DNA of 52,533 nucleotides, from the NCBI GenBank assembly GCA_017996375.1, contig JAGOHC010000005.1, positions 1-52,533 of the forward strand, given 5' to 3'. Source of the DNA: Saprospiraceae bacterium (GTDB lineage: Bacteria; Bacteroidota; Bacteroidia; Chitinophagales; Saprospiraceae). Positions within the stretch are counted from its first letter, which is position 1. Every line of letters begins with the position of its first letter. This document shows, one piece after another, positions 38,719-47,284 of this stretch. The notes under the pieces are model-generated. The model had not been told where the DNA came from. It was given only the letters and a program-made list of their open reading frames with translations, and made no database searches. The position numbers and the translations under genes are program-made.

Positions 38719-40038
38719 TTAATAGTCGGTATTTTGCGGATCGAAGTTTGCCCAGCCTAATGTCCAATCGGTTGTATCGAAAGCACCGGCATAGCTTGTA
38801 GCTACAAACCCGTTTGGAAGTGTCTTGCCGATATTCAATAATGGCGAATTGCTAGAAGGCATAAATTTAGGTGATGTGTAATGATTGTAACTGCCGTCCA
38901 AGTTTAAATCCGAAATGCTCAAGTTAGTAATATTCCCATGCGTTGATGTATAGAATTGCGTAGTATCCACCGCCAATAATGCTGTGGACATACCTGTTAG
39001 CACCAACCCTTGAATTTGAGCAATTCCGTTGGCAAAATTTGCCTGACTTGCTGCCCCGTTAAACTCCAAACCTGCCTTTGGGTAAGCACCGACAATAACC
39101 GTATTGTAAATATTCAACGCCGAGTTGCGGCGAATGAGAATGCCATCATTATACTTTGTATTTAGTGCTCCTGCACCCATGTAGATGCTAAAGTTTGCAA
39201 AGGTCGCATTGGTCTGTGGCAACGCAGCAGTACCATTGCCATCGTTATCACTTTCAAATGCATTAGAAGAAGAGCAAGTGCATTGGTCGGCGATGTTGGG
39301 GTCGCGCAGCGAAACCCCAAATTGTACCTTCCCGCTAAACCCGTTATCGGTATCAAAATCATCATCCAAACCCCTGAAAGCAATAAGGTGATTAGCGTTG
39401 GCACTACCACCAAACCATTCGAAAGAGTCATCACCGGAATAGGAAACTTGTACAAAATCTATTTCAGTACCGCGCCCTACGCCACCCAAGGTAAGCCCGT
39501 TAATTTCTTTGTCAGGTTCAAAAGCGATGCCAGCAAACTCAATGCGAACATAGCGCAGAATACCGGAGTTGTCATCATCATTTGTGCCGCCAAAGGTAGT
39601 TAAATTTTCTCCTTCAATGGTTGCCGGAGACTTATTTACGGTTGCTTTGCCTAACAGTACCAAGCCACCCCAATCGCCGTAGCTTCGTGCACCTTTAGCT
39701 TGGTTGCTTGTAAAAATGATAGGTTTTTGTGCTGTGCCTTGTGCTATAATTTTTGCGCCAGGCTTGATGATTAACGATCCTTTTGAATCCTTATCACCTT
39801 TGATGATTGTACCTGCTTCGATAGTGAGTGTTGCGCCTGCCTCTACATATACAAAGCCTTTCAACAAATACTTCTTGTTGGCAGTCCAAGTTGTGTTTGA
39901 TGTAATCGTGCCACTAATAGTTGTCAATGTTTGATTGGTGTTGTTCGGTTCAGTGCCATCATCAACCTTTTTACACGCATTGGCGATGAATAAGAAGAGT
40001 ACAAACAATGGCAATATTTTGCCTGAAAAGTTTTTCAT
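38719..40038 (-). CDS. Beta-helix surface lipoprotein paired with a TonB receptor
   Basis: 439 residues from ATG 40038, with lipobox IANAC (Cys22). The body is a right-handed beta-helix type sequence (YVEAGATLTIEAGTIIKGD, KGSLIIKPGAKIIAQG, then AKGARSYGDWGGLVLLG). It holds acidic and aromatic blocks such as NDDDNSG, SFEWFGG and RGLDDDFDTDNG. A Cys pair occurs in DQCTCSSS. Relatives are often found beside TonB receptors in Bacteroidota and are often misnamed multidrug transporters. It probably acts at the cell surface as a substrate-binding partner of the receptor encoded 132 bases upstream. The substrate is unknown; the operator upstream hints at phosphate stress. Confidence 0.78.
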   Translation of the reverse strand: MKNFSGKILPLFVLFLFIANACKKVDDGTEPNNTNQTLTTISGTITSNTTWTANKKYLLKGFVYVEAGATLTIEAGTIIKGDKDSKGSLIIKPGAKIIAQGTAQKPIIFTSNQAKGARSYGDWGGLVLLGKATVNKSPATIEGENLTTFGGTNDDDNSGILRYVRIEFAGIAFEPDKEINGLTLGGVGRGTEIDFVQVSYSGDDSFEWFGGSANANHLIAFRGLDDDFDTDNGFSGKVQFGVSLRDPNIADQCTCSSSNAFESDNDGNGTAALPQTNATFANFSIYMGAGALNTKYNDGILIRRNSALNIYNTVIVGAYPKAGLEFNGAASQANFANGIAQIQGLVLTGMSTALLAVDTTQFYTSTHGNITNLSISDLNLDGSYNHYTSPKFMPSSNSPLLNIGKTLPNGFVATSYAGAFDTTDWTLGWANFDPQNTDY

Positions 40039-40090
40039 AATTGAGTTTTTTAAATTAAAAATTCTATACATATTTTGGAATAAACGATAG

Positions 40091-40119
40091 TTATTAATCA
40101 ATAACATATTGATTAATAA
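40091..40119. repeat. Perfect 12-bp inverted repeat between the TonB receptor and lipoprotein genes
   Basis: TTATTAATCAAT (40091-40102), spacer AACAT, ATTGATTAATAA (40108-40119). It is a perfect but AT-only-rich stem in the intercistronic gap and may act as an mRNA hairpin or a regulator site. Confidence 0.5.
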
Positions 40120-40170
40120 GTGATTAATAAATTATAAAAATTATTAATATGATTTTTGTTTGCTATGCGT

Positions 40171-42939
40171 TTAGAGTTTGTAAGTAGCTCCTAAACTAAT
40201 GAGCGAACCTCGACTGAATGACCGCCAATTTTTGTCATTACCATCAATTTTTGCATCATTGTTGCTATCTGCTGTAAAGCGATTGGCTTGGTTGAATAAA
40301 TCGGAAATGCCTAATTTGAACTCTAATTTTTGCCCAACGGGTTTAGATATATTGATGTCAATAACATTGCGCGGCATTTCATAAATAGTCTGGTTACCTA
40401 ACAAATCGCCTGCAACAAATATGCGTTTGCCGATGACGTTATATAGGATGTTTGCCTGAAACAAATCGTGGTTGTAATACAAACCTAAATTGACCAAATA
40501 TGGCGACTGCCCCTGCAACGGACGATTGGCAATTTGTCCAGCCAGATTGGAGGCATCTACACGACTGTAAATAAGTGAGCCATTGGCAACAATGGTTAGC
40601 CGATTTTGCAAAAAGCCTTTGATGTTTTTTCTTACTTCTATTTCAAAGCCCACGCTTTTTGCACTATTCGGATTGGCATAAAAAAATGCCGTACCGCTAC
40701 CAGCTGCTCGCCCTGATATTTCAATGGGATTGATGAAGTATTTATAAAATGCGGCTACGGTGATAAGCTCGCCATCGCTTGGGTAGATTTCGTAACGCGC
40801 ATCAATATTATGTATAGATGCTGTTTTCAGGTCGGGATTTCCACTTTTTGAAATGTTCAAATTAAAATCGTAATAACTGAACGGGGCAATTTCTCTAAAC
40901 TCAGGGCGATTAACCGTCATGCCATACGCAAAACGCAACTGTTGCATTTTGTTGATTTTGTAGGTAACATTCAAACTTGGAAACGGCGAAATAATAGGGT
41001 TGTTTACAGTAACCGATGTGCCGCTTCCGCGCAAGCGACTTTGTAATTGTTGGCGATTGAACTCTCCGCGCAACCCTATCTGTGTGCTGATGCGCGAGGT
41101 GAACGGGATAACTGCACTCATGTATGCTGCAGATAATGAATTTTGAGCGGTATAATGGTCATCATAATTTGTGCCTTCCAACAAGGATATACCACCAGCG
41201 TTAGTTGTGATATTTTGCTCGTCAAAAAATATTTCCGGCAATTGGTAAATGCGTTCAGAATTATTTGGATTGATGTAGCCAAACCAACGTGCATTGAAGT
41301 CGCGTATTTTTACTTCTTCAAACGCGCCAACTTGGGTTTTTACAACCATTCCTCTTATTGTAATATCTTTCTCGTAATTTAAAGCAGCCGTAGCGATATG
41401 TTCGTTGAGCGCAGACCAAAAGCGGGCAGCTTGTGTCAAGGAAGGGTTCGCCACTGGCGGCACATCTATTTTATATTGTTCGTCTGTTTTTCCGCTAATA
41501 CGACTTGTGGCGATGCGGCGATAATCTGGCTCATAGCGATTGGTAAAACCATACCCGACATTCCAAGTTAATTTTGCTTGCTGTTGCATATCGTGTGTGC
41601 CACTAAGTTGTGTGCTGTAAATGCTTCGGGTTTCGTAGCGGAAAGCATAATTGCGAAAATCAATTTGTTCATTTTCGTTAGTGCCTTCGCGCATGAGTGT
41701 TTCGTTGGTTGCCGCTTGGTAGAACAGGTTGCGAAATTCAATTTTACTTTTTTCTGATAGGAGTATATTGAAATTTGACATAGCACTCAAGCGTACTTGT
41801 TGCACGGATGCTGCATCGCGCCATTGGTATGCCAACTCATTGTTATTTATACCTTCGTAACGTTCCTGTGTGGCATTTTGAGGAAGCAAATTACTCATAC
41901 TGTAATTCACATTTGTAATATTAGAAACATCTAACGCACCGATATTGAATATTCTTGATAACCCCAGGTTAGCACGTAAATCGGGCATAATGGTTTGATT
42001 ACTAACATTATACATCGGCAAAAACCGCCGAAATTGTTCGTTTGCTGCTACTCGGTTGTTGCCATTTAGTATAGCGCGATTGCCAAAATTTTGAGGCAGC
42101 GCGCGTGTGCCGTCATCAAAACCTAACATATCTAATTTCCCGCCAGCATATTGTAATGCCTGCAAATTAGTAGTGCCGGTGCGGTATGCTGTACTGAAGC
42201 CAAAAGTTGTGGTGTTTTCGTCAATGCGGCTTTTAGTATAAATTTTTATCACGCCGCCTGCCATTTCGCCAGCATTTTCGGCGGAAGCTGTTTTATAAAC
42301 AACGATTCGGTCAATAGCGTTTGCTGGCAGCAGATCAAAGCTAAAAGCGCGTGCATCTACCTCAGTACTCGGCGTAATAACATCATTCAGTAACACGGTA
42401 TTGTACCGTTCATTCAATCCCCGAATCATTACAAATCGGTCATCCATGATACTGATGCCGGGTACTCTTCGCATCACTTGCGAGGCATCTCTATCTAATG
42501 TTTTAGCAATTTGCTGAGCAGATACGCCTACGGCAATGGGGTTCATTTTTTTAGTTTCTAACACTATGGCAGTTTCGGTACTTGTCTTTTTGGTGGCTCG
42601 CACAACGACCTCTTGCAGCACTTCGGTTGCTTCTGACAGGCTGATGTTTACTAAGTCAGTAGCCGTATTTTCTACTACCTTTACAGGGATTTTTTTGGAG
42701 GTATAAGATACATACGAGATGCTTAAAGTATAAGTGCCTGCAACAATATTTTCTAAAATAAAATTACCATCAAAGTCAGTACTAGTTCCTTTGTTTGTGC
42801 CGTCTAACGAAATGATGGCACCCATTAATCTCTCGTGCGAAAGCGCATCCGAAACCGTGCCTTGAATGCTGCCTGTTTGGGCAAATGTTATTAAGGAAAA
42901 GAGTAAACTTGTAGCGATAAAAATAAATCTGCGATGCAT
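40171..42939 (-). CDS. TonB-dependent outer-membrane receptor with carboxypeptidase-regulatory-like domain
   Basis: 922 residues from ATG 42939 (MHRRFIFIATSLLFS). This start gives a clean signal peptide and lies downstream of the promoter-like element that abuts the longer frame. Mature order: CarboxypepD_reg-like domain (GSIQGTVSDALSHERLMGA to ~110), plug (DASQVMRRVPGISIMDDRF, IRGLNERYNTVLLNDV), then a ~700-residue 22-strand barrel ending in FSRGSLISLGATYKL. No SusD gene is adjacent, so it is not a Sus-type sugar system. The partner is the beta-helix lipoprotein gene downstream. It imports a large or scarce solute using TonB energy. Confidence 0.92.
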   Translation of the reverse strand: MHRRFIFIATSLLFSLITFAQTGSIQGTVSDALSHERLMGAIISLDGTNKGTSTDFDGNFILENIVAGTYTLSISYVSYTSKKIPVKVVENTATDLVNISLSEATEVLQEVVVRATKKTSTETAIVLETKKMNPIAVGVSAQQIAKTLDRDASQVMRRVPGISIMDDRFVMIRGLNERYNTVLLNDVITPSTEVDARAFSFDLLPANAIDRIVVYKTASAENAGEMAGGVIKIYTKSRIDENTTTFGFSTAYRTGTTNLQALQYAGGKLDMLGFDDGTRALPQNFGNRAILNGNNRVAANEQFRRFLPMYNVSNQTIMPDLRANLGLSRIFNIGALDVSNITNVNYSMSNLLPQNATQERYEGINNNELAYQWRDAASVQQVRLSAMSNFNILLSEKSKIEFRNLFYQAATNETLMREGTNENEQIDFRNYAFRYETRSIYSTQLSGTHDMQQQAKLTWNVGYGFTNRYEPDYRRIATSRISGKTDEQYKIDVPPVANPSLTQAARFWSALNEHIATAALNYEKDITIRGMVVKTQVGAFEEVKIRDFNARWFGYINPNNSERIYQLPEIFFDEQNITTNAGGISLLEGTNYDDHYTAQNSLSAAYMSAVIPFTSRISTQIGLRGEFNRQQLQSRLRGSGTSVTVNNPIISPFPSLNVTYKINKMQQLRFAYGMTVNRPEFREIAPFSYYDFNLNISKSGNPDLKTASIHNIDARYEIYPSDGELITVAAFYKYFINPIEISGRAAGSGTAFFYANPNSAKSVGFEIEVRKNIKGFLQNRLTIVANGSLIYSRVDASNLAGQIANRPLQGQSPYLVNLGLYYNHDLFQANILYNVIGKRIFVAGDLLGNQTIYEMPRNVIDINISKPVGQKLEFKLGISDLFNQANRFTADSNNDAKIDGNDKNWRSFSRGSLISLGATYKL

Positions 42940-42973
42940 AAAAACTAATTTTTTTCGTATAATTTTCATGCTA

Positions 42974-43019
42974 CAAAATTCGTATCTTACTATTAACTTA
43001 ACGTTAAGCGCATATTAAG
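42974..43019 (-). promoter_or_regulatory. OmpR/PhoB-type direct-repeat operator and promoter of the TonB receptor gene
   Basis: On the minus strand CTTAA (43019-43015), CTTAA (43008-43004) and GTTAA (42997-42993) recur with an exact 11-bp period, the geometry of PhoB/OmpR-family binding sites. GAATTTTG (42981-42974), one base off TAnnTTTG, follows at the distance of a -7 box. The repeats would cover the -33 region, as in activated class II promoters. Confidence 0.55.
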
Positions 43020-43079
43020 TTATTGCTAATTTTATTACTCAATAATTTTCCAATAGCCTGTTTTGTCACTTCCGATACG

Positions 43080-43087
43080 TACCTTTG
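43080..43087 (+). promoter_or_regulatory. Candidate -7 element for the GatB/YqeY gene
   Basis: TACCTTTG matches TAnnTTTG 17 bases before the ATG at 43105, giving a very short leader. A TTTG lies at 43062-43065, 14 bases upstream. Confidence 0.5.
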
Positions 43088-43104
43088 CATGAAACAGTAC
43101 AATT

Positions 43105-43551
43105 ATGACATTAGAAGAAAAAATAATGACCGACCTCAAAGAAGCCATGAAAGCCAAAGACCAAGCTGCGCTAGACGGTATTCGTGCTATCAAAGCTGCT
43201 ATTTTGTTGGTAAAAACGGATGGTAGCGGACAGGCTATTGACGAAACAAAAGAGATACAAATTCTGCAAAAATTAGTCAAGCAGCGCAAAGAATCATTCG
43301 ATATTTTTACACAACAGGGGCGTACTGACCTCGCCGCACGCGAGCAGGCACAGATTGCCGTTATCGAAAAATATTTGCCCAAACAAATGGATGCAGCAAC
43401 ACTGGAAACTACACTGAAAAAAATCGTTGCCGAAGTAGGCGCAACCTCCGCTAAAGATATGGGCAAAGTGATGGGTATGGCTACTAAACAACTCGCAGGC
43501 AAAGCAGACGGAAAACTCATATCCGAAATAGTGAAAAAATTATTAGCTTAA
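43105..43551 (+). CDS. GatB/YqeY domain protein
   Basis: 148 residues, typical of free-standing YqeY proteins. The family resembles the tRNA-binding tail of amidotransferase GatB. Key blocks are visible: LKEAMKAKDQAALDGIRAIKAAI, EIQILQKLVKQRKESFDIF, EIAVIEKYLPKQM-like AQIAVIEKYLPKQMDA and KDMGKVMGMATKQLAGKADG. It is cytoplasmic, and its biochemical role is not settled. The methyltransferase gene starts 8 bases after the stop, so the two are co-transcribed, with batD as a probable third member. Confidence 0.93.
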   Translation: MTLEEKIMTDLKEAMKAKDQAALDGIRAIKAAILLVKTDGSGQAIDETKEIQILQKLVKQRKESFDIFTQQGRTDLAAREQAQIAVIEKYLPKQMDAATLETTLKKIVAEVGATSAKDMGKVMGMATKQLAGKADGKLISEIVKKLLA

Positions 43552-43559
43552 ACAACAAC

Positions 43560-44354
43560 GTGGATAATAATTATATCAAAGTAAACCAAGCACTGTGGGA
43601 AGCAAAAACTGCCGTACACGTAACATCTGATTTTTACGAACAAGAACTTTTTTTGCAAGGTAAAAACACGTTGCAGGCTATTGAGTTGGCGCAGTTAGGT
43701 GATATTGATAAGAAAACCGTCTTGCATTTGCAATGTCATTTCGGGCAAGACTCGCTATCTTTGGCAAGGATGGGAGCAACCGTCACGGGCATTGATTTTT
43801 CCGAAAAGGCGATTCAAATAGCAAATGAAACAGCACAGCGCCTGTCACTCAACGCACAATTTATCTGTTGTAATGTGTATGATACGTTGCAGCACATCCG
43901 CGAACCTTTTGATATAGTTTTTACTACTTACGGCGTAATCGGTTGGTTGGAAGATTTAGATGCTTGGGCAAAAGTAATAGCAGGCAGTCTCAAGCGGGGA
44001 GGCGAGTTGCACTTTGTAGAGTTTCATCCTGTAGTGTGGATGTACGACAATGATTTTACTCATATAGCATATCCTTATTTTAAGGATGTGCCGATTATTG
44101 AAAATGAGTCCGGTACTTATGCCAACAGGCAAGCACCAATTCAATTAACTTCAGTGAGCTGGAATCATGGTTTGGCAGAAGTGGTTACGGCGTTGCTCAA
44201 TAACGGGTTGGTGCTTACGCAATTCAGAGAGTTTGATTACTCACCGTATAATTGTTTCAACAACATGAAGCAAGGCGAAAATGGGCAGTATTTTATCCCA
44301 CGGTTAGAAAAAAAAATACCTATGGTATATGCTATCAAAGCGGTTAAGAAATAA
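43560..44354 (+). CDS. Class I SAM-dependent methyltransferase
   Basis: 264 residues from a GTG start at 43560, 8 bases after the yqeY stop; no nearer ATG preserves the N-terminal helix. Motif I is LHLQCHFGQDSLSLARMGA, followed by the acidic end of strand 2 (VTGIDFSEKAI). Motif II-like FDIVFTTYGVIGWLEDL and the post-motif ELHFVEFHPV are typical of class I enzymes. The C-terminal part (SWNHGLAEVVTALLNNGL) is family-like for small-molecule methyltransferases. The substrate is unknown. Its 3' end overlaps the batD start by 26 bases. Confidence 0.88.
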   Translation: MDNNYIKVNQALWEAKTAVHVTSDFYEQELFLQGKNTLQAIELAQLGDIDKKTVLHLQCHFGQDSLSLARMGATVTGIDFSEKAIQIANETAQRLSLNAQFICCNVYDTLQHIREPFDIVFTTYGVIGWLEDLDAWAKVIAGSLKRGGELHFVEFHPVVWMYDNDFTHIAYPYFKDVPIIENESGTYANRQAPIQLTSVSWNHGLAEVVTALLNNGLVLTQFREFDYSPYNCFNNMKQGENGQYFIPRLEKKIPMVYAIKAVKK

Positions 44355-46035
44355 TACACACTATGTTCGTTTTTGGATGATAACGGTTGCTGTGCTGCTG
44401 CCCTTGCTGCTATCAGCGCAAGTTGTATTTGAAGCCACCACCAACGTAAAAGTAGTTGCATTAGATGAAACGTTTGAAATAGTCTTCAACATCAATCAAG
44501 GCAACGGGCGCGAGTTTAGTCCGCCGTCTTTCAAAGAATTTGATGTAATGAATGGCCCCAACCAATCCATGAGTACCACTATCATTAATGGCAAGCTATC
44601 ACAACGTTTGGCGTATGCTTATTTGCTGCATCCGAAGAAGGTTGGTAAATTCACGATAGATGCGGCAACCATTTTTGTTAAAGGAACAAGGTATCAAACC
44701 AAACCCGTTAGCATAGAAGTACGCCCGTCTGACAAGCAAGATTTAAAAGGGGATTTACCGAAGGATAAAACAGCTTTTGTACAATTAGAATTAGATAAAA
44801 CATCGGCATTTCTTGGCGAACAAGTAATGTTAGATTATGTACTTTACACTACCGTAGATGTACATAATGCCGAAATGCTCAAGCCGCTGAGTTTTGATGG
44901 CTTTTTTGCCAAAGAGATGCAAAATTTTGATATGCGTTCCGATAGGGTTACACAAAACGGCACAACTTATGTCACCAAATTGCTAAAACGGGTGGCTTTA
45001 TTTCCACAACAAGTGGGCAGCTTAACCATTCCTCCTGCCAACTTACAATTAACAGTGGCTACTGAAGAACGCAGCCTTTTCTATTCGTCCAATATGTACG
45101 ATATGCCCGTAACTACCAATAGCGCAACCATACAAGTGAAGCCACTGCCCATTAATGCACCTGCCAATTTCATGGGGGGGGCTGGCAGCAATTTTGTGGT
45201 CAATTTATCTGCTGATAAAACACAACTCACCACCGATGATGTCCTGACCCTACGTGTAGAGGTGTTAGGCGATGGCGACCCAAAACGTATTCAGTTACCA
45301 CCATTGCCGTTAGCCGCCGATGATTTTGAAGTATATAAACCACACACCGTTGAAGAAAATTTTTTGGAAGGCGGCAGCGGGCAACTGAGTAGCATGAAGC
45401 GGATTGAATATCAAATTCTACCCAAGCGCGAAGGCATATTTACGCTGCACCCCACATTCAGCTACTTTAATACAACGCAACAGCGTTTTGAATCGAATAA
45501 TACGCAACCAATTACGCTGTCTGTCACCAAAGGTAGCGGAAGGCACACTAACATTGCACCAACAACACCTACTACAAAAAAAGAATTGAGTTGGATATAT
45601 TTGATAGCTGTAATCGGTGCATTGGCAGCAGCTGCAGGGTATTGGAATAAACGACAAAACCCACCACAGAAAATCGAAGATGCCGCCACAAAAAAGAAAA
45701 AGTACGCACTAACCATTGCCCAACAACGATTGTCAAAGGCAAAGTTTTTTTGGAAAGAAAATAAAGCAACTGATTTTTATACTGAGATAACACGCTCACT
45801 ATTAGGATACGTTTGCGATAAGCACAATCTGCAATTAGGCACAACAACACGCGAGGAGGTGCGAACCATACTACAAACAGCAGTACAAGATGAAGCCTTA
45901 GTCAATATTTTTTTTGATTGCGTTCACACCGCAGATTTGGCACTTTTTGGTGGACAAGATAACACCGACACCATGCAACAAACTTATCAAAATGCGGTGC
46001 AAACCATTGTGGAAATTGAGCAGCGATGGAAATAA
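44329..46035 (+). CDS. batD: BatD-family periplasmic protein
   Basis: 568 residues. The start at 44329 overlaps the methyltransferase gene by 26 bases and gives a basic N-region before the hydrophobic core (MLSKRLRNNTHYVRFWMITV...LLLSAQ). ATG 44377 would leave no positive N-region. The mature part has repeated BatD/oxygen-tolerance Ig-like modules (ALDETFEIVFNINQGNGREF, FLGEQVMLDYVLYT, LTTDDVLTLRVEVLGDGDPKRI). A membrane helix (IYLIAVIGALAAAAGYW, ~425-441) and a cytoplasmic helical tail with basic residues follow. BatD usually sits with batABC and moxR. Here batABC are absent and moxR is convergent, so the set is split. Confidence 0.85.
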   Translation: MLSKRLRNNTHYVRFWMITVAVLLPLLLSAQVVFEATTNVKVVALDETFEIVFNINQGNGREFSPPSFKEFDVMNGPNQSMSTTIINGKLSQRLAYAYLLHPKKVGKFTIDAATIFVKGTRYQTKPVSIEVRPSDKQDLKGDLPKDKTAFVQLELDKTSAFLGEQVMLDYVLYTTVDVHNAEMLKPLSFDGFFAKEMQNFDMRSDRVTQNGTTYVTKLLKRVALFPQQVGSLTIPPANLQLTVATEERSLFYSSNMYDMPVTTNSATIQVKPLPINAPANFMGGAGSNFVVNLSADKTQLTTDDVLTLRVEVLGDGDPKRIQLPPLPLAADDFEVYKPHTVEENFLEGGSGQLSSMKRIEYQILPKREGIFTLHPTFSYFNTTQQRFESNNTQPITLSVTKGSGRHTNIAPTTPTTKKELSWIYLIAVIGALAAAAGYWNKRQNPPQKIEDAATKKKKYALTIAQQRLSKAKFFWKENKATDFYTEITRSLLGYVCDKHNLQLGTTTREEVRTILQTAVQDEALVNIFFDCVHTADLALFGGQDNTDTMQQTYQNAVQTIVEIEQRWK

Positions 46036-46067
46036 AAAAATGCGGATTTGCTCAGAGCAAATCCGCA
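46034..46067 (-). terminator. Terminator of moxR, touching the batD stop
   Basis: A perfect 12-bp stem (TGCGGATTTGCT / AGCAAATCCGCA, 46041-46052 and 46056-46067) with a 3-base loop is followed on the minus strand by seven U residues. The T-run lies at the batD stop codon, so moxR transcription ends at the end of batD. Confidence 0.85.
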
Positions 46068-46165
46068 AGAGTTGAGATTCATTTACCTTGTTCAAGATTT
46101 CAAAAAAACGCCTTGAACGTTATGAGATATACAATTTGAAATTTTCAAAAATATTTTGTGAAGTA

Positions 46166-47137
46166 TTATAATAATCCTTGAATTACTTTCTCTTCCGTAA
46201 CGCCGTCTGCTTCAGCGCGATAGTTGCGAACTATGCGGTGACGCAAAACATTGTTTGCAACAGCTCGCACATCTTCAATATCTGGCGAATACTTGCCCTG
46301 AATGGCAGCATGGCACTTTGCCCCTAACACCAAATATTGCGATGCACGCGGACCCGCTCCCCAAGAGATGTAGTCATTTACTTGCTTGGTGGCGCGTGGC
46401 GTTTGCGGGCGCGTTTTCGTTGCCAACCCAACGGCATATTCCAACACGTTATCCGAGATAGGAATCCGGCGAACCATTTTTTGGAAGTGTAAAATTTCGG
46501 CTGCGGAAACAATTTGCATCAAAGTTGGCTTAGTATCGGAAGTTGTGGTTTTTACCACCTCAATTTCTTCTTCGTATGAAGGATATGTTAGTGGAATGCT
46601 GAACATGAAACGATCTAATTGCGCCTCCGGCAAAGGGTACGTGCCTTCTTGCTCAATTGGGTTCTGCGTAGCCAATACAAAAAACGGATTCGGTAACACA
46701 TGGCGAACACCACTTACAGTAACGGAACGCTCTTGCATAGCCTCTAACAAAGCAGCTTGTGTTTTTGGCGGAGTACGGTTAATTTCATCGGCTAATAAGA
46801 TATTAGCAAATAAAGGACCTTTGTTAAAACGGAATTGGCGGTGTTCGTCCAAAATTTCCGAACCGGTAATATCCGAAGGCATCAAATCGGGAGTAAACTG
46901 GATACGCTTAAAATCTAAATCGAGCACGTCAGAAATTGTACTAACTAATAAGGTTTTTGCCAACCCGGGTACGCCCACCAAAAGGCTATGCCCGTTGCCA
47001 AACAACGAAAGTATAACAGATTTCACTACCTCGTCTTGCCCGACAATAACTTTTGCAATTTCGGAGGACAGGTTTCGGTAGGCGTTTGCTAAGGCATCAA
47101 TGGCTTCTACATCGGAGGAATAATTGATTTGCGTCAT
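46166..47137 (-). CDS. MoxR-family AAA+ ATPase
   Basis: 323 residues from ATG 47137 (MTQINYSSDV). Walker A is VGVPGLAKT (54-62), Walker B ILLADEINRTPPKTQAALLEAMQER, and sensor 1 FFVLATQNPIEQEGTYPLPEAQLDRFMF. Sensor 2 and lid segments follow (TKRPQTPRATK-like TKTRPQTPRATKQ, GAGPRASQYLVLGAK). This is the full MoxR signature; such ATPases act as chaperones for VWA-domain partners and are usually linked to bat genes. No VWA or DUF58 gene follows on this strand. It is divergent from the epimerase gene and convergent with batD. Confidence 0.93.
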   Translation of the reverse strand: MTQINYSSDVEAIDALANAYRNLSSEIAKVIVGQDEVVKSVILSLFGNGHSLLVGVPGLAKTLLVSTISDVLDLDFKRIQFTPDLMPSDITGSEILDEHRQFRFNKGPLFANILLADEINRTPPKTQAALLEAMQERSVTVSGVRHVLPNPFFVLATQNPIEQEGTYPLPEAQLDRFMFSIPLTYPSYEEEIEVVKTTTSDTKPTLMQIVSAAEILHFQKMVRRIPISDNVLEYAVGLATKTRPQTPRATKQVNDYISWGAGPRASQYLVLGAKCHAAIQGKYSPDIEDVRAVANNVLRHRIVRNYRAEADGVTEEKVIQGLL

Positions 47138-47249
47138 ATCTCGTAAAATAATTATCAATTAGATAAGTACGCAATAAACGAAAACAAGGGCGATTTGTTG
47201 CGGCAGAAACTTTACAAAATATTTTTTCTGTTTTTCGCAACAATATATT

Positions 47250-47269
47250 TTCCAGTATTGTTACTGGAA
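47250..47269. promoter_or_regulatory. Perfect 8-bp inverted repeat operator upstream of the epimerase gene
   Basis: TTCCAGTA-TTGT-TACTGGAA is a 20-bp perfect palindrome with a 4-base spacer, ending 15 bases before ATG 47285. It directly follows a -7-like TATATTTT (47244-47251), so a bound dimer would block this promoter. It lies in the divergent gap with moxR. Confidence 0.55.
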
Positions 47270-47284
47270 TTACCAAAATAAAAT

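Noticed and set aside
43035..43520. Minus-strand open frame (~161 codons) opposite the GatB/YqeY gene
   Set aside because: The translation is Ser/Ala/Cys-rich with no domain, and the opposite strand encodes a full family member.
46386..47081. Long plus-strand open frame (~231 codons) opposite moxR
   Set aside because: It is antisense to an intact, clearly recognised AAA+ ATPase gene, and its translation has no domain sense.
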